NCBI RefSeq assembly: GCF_032118995.1
Contig: NC_092661.1
Coordinates: forward strand, 2,420,501-2,484,500
Reading direction: 5' to 3'
DNA from: Asterias amurensis
Taxonomy: Eukaryota > Echinodermata > Asteroidea > Forcipulatida > Asteriidae
Length of the DNA: 64,000 nt
The stretch's first letter is position 1; every line of letters starts with the position of its first letter. The notes below the pieces were generated by a model. The model ran no database searches, was not told where the DNA came from, and saw nothing but the letters and a program-made list of their open reading frames with translations. Position numbers and translations under genes: made by a program. Of the stretch, positions 63,681 to 64,000 are shown piece after piece.

Positions 63681-64000
63681 TATGGACAATCGCCATTTCT
63701 CTTTTTCAACTACATCCGTGTATGATACCTCTAATAGACATGGTGAAAACCTGGTACAAAATAACAATCCGCTACAAAAACATGAACAAAAATATACTCG
63801 TTGTTTACTTACGTGTATGGCGACAGATTCCCGTTTTAAGCGACTATTCTAACTTGTGTACAATGGTCATACGTCACATGGACCTCAAAAAGTGATGACG
63901 TAATGACGTATCCGTTCTGTTCACGTAAGAGTATCGGTGACTCTGCGAAACCTCTCTACTGAGAAAATGGCGCTGAGCCATCTTAAACACAGGTCACTCA

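Larger units (their letters stand above)
63222..63956. mobile_element. TA-flanked MITE host element carrying two family-E insertions
   Basis: Ends GAGAGGTTTCGCAGAGTC and GACTCTGCGAAACCTCTC are exact complements, flanked by TA (63220-63221, 63957-63958). Without the two inserts it would be about 440 bp. No transposase seen. Confidence 0.75.

Overview
The window is animal nuclear DNA: AT-rich, full of introns, and packed with small non-autonomous DNA transposons and tRNA-derived SINE pieces. The gene structures, the SINE types and a PAPS-type sulfotransferase-like gene suggest a marine invertebrate deuterostome, most likely an echinoderm such as a sea star. The species call is inference; the sequence does not prove it.

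The centre of the window is a tandem array of alpha-tubulin genes, all on the + strand. Four genes look complete: T1 (19410-24452), T2 (26397-32786), T3 (37792-47947) and T5 (58114-60643). Each has four exons: a first coding exon holding only the ATG, then introns inside codon 76 and after codon 125 (codons 74 and 123 in the shorter T5). Vertebrate TUBA genes have the same intron positions. Between T3 and T5 lies an intact extra copy of the large last exon (T4x, 50905-51885). It has a good splice acceptor but no exons 1-3 of its own, so it could be an alternative last exon of T3. The products differ where isotypes usually differ. T5 has lost the Lys40 loop and reads MREA instead of MREC at the N-terminus. 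T2 ends in Ile instead of Tyr. The acidic tails are all different.

Region by region: 1-11300 has no host gene and is mainly mobile DNA. It holds a Mutator-like foldback element with 9-bp target duplications, an internally deleted Tc1-like element and several TTAA-flanked MITEs, and it ends in a 78-81 bp minisatellite. At 11362-12204 there is one intronless sulfotransferase-like gene. 12205-19300 is repeat-rich and includes a 624-bp near-perfect foldback element. 19300-60650 is the tubulin array, with MITEs, SINE pieces and nested insertions in its introns and spacers. 60650-64000 is again repeats, ending in a TA-flanked element that carries two tandem smaller MITEs.

The tubulin genes would supply alpha subunits for alpha/beta-tubulin dimers, probably as isotypes for different cells or microtubule types. 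The sulfotransferase-like gene has no visible link to them. I saw no rRNA, no convincing functional tRNA, no CRISPR array and no prokaryotic features. All identities and counts below were judged by eye.
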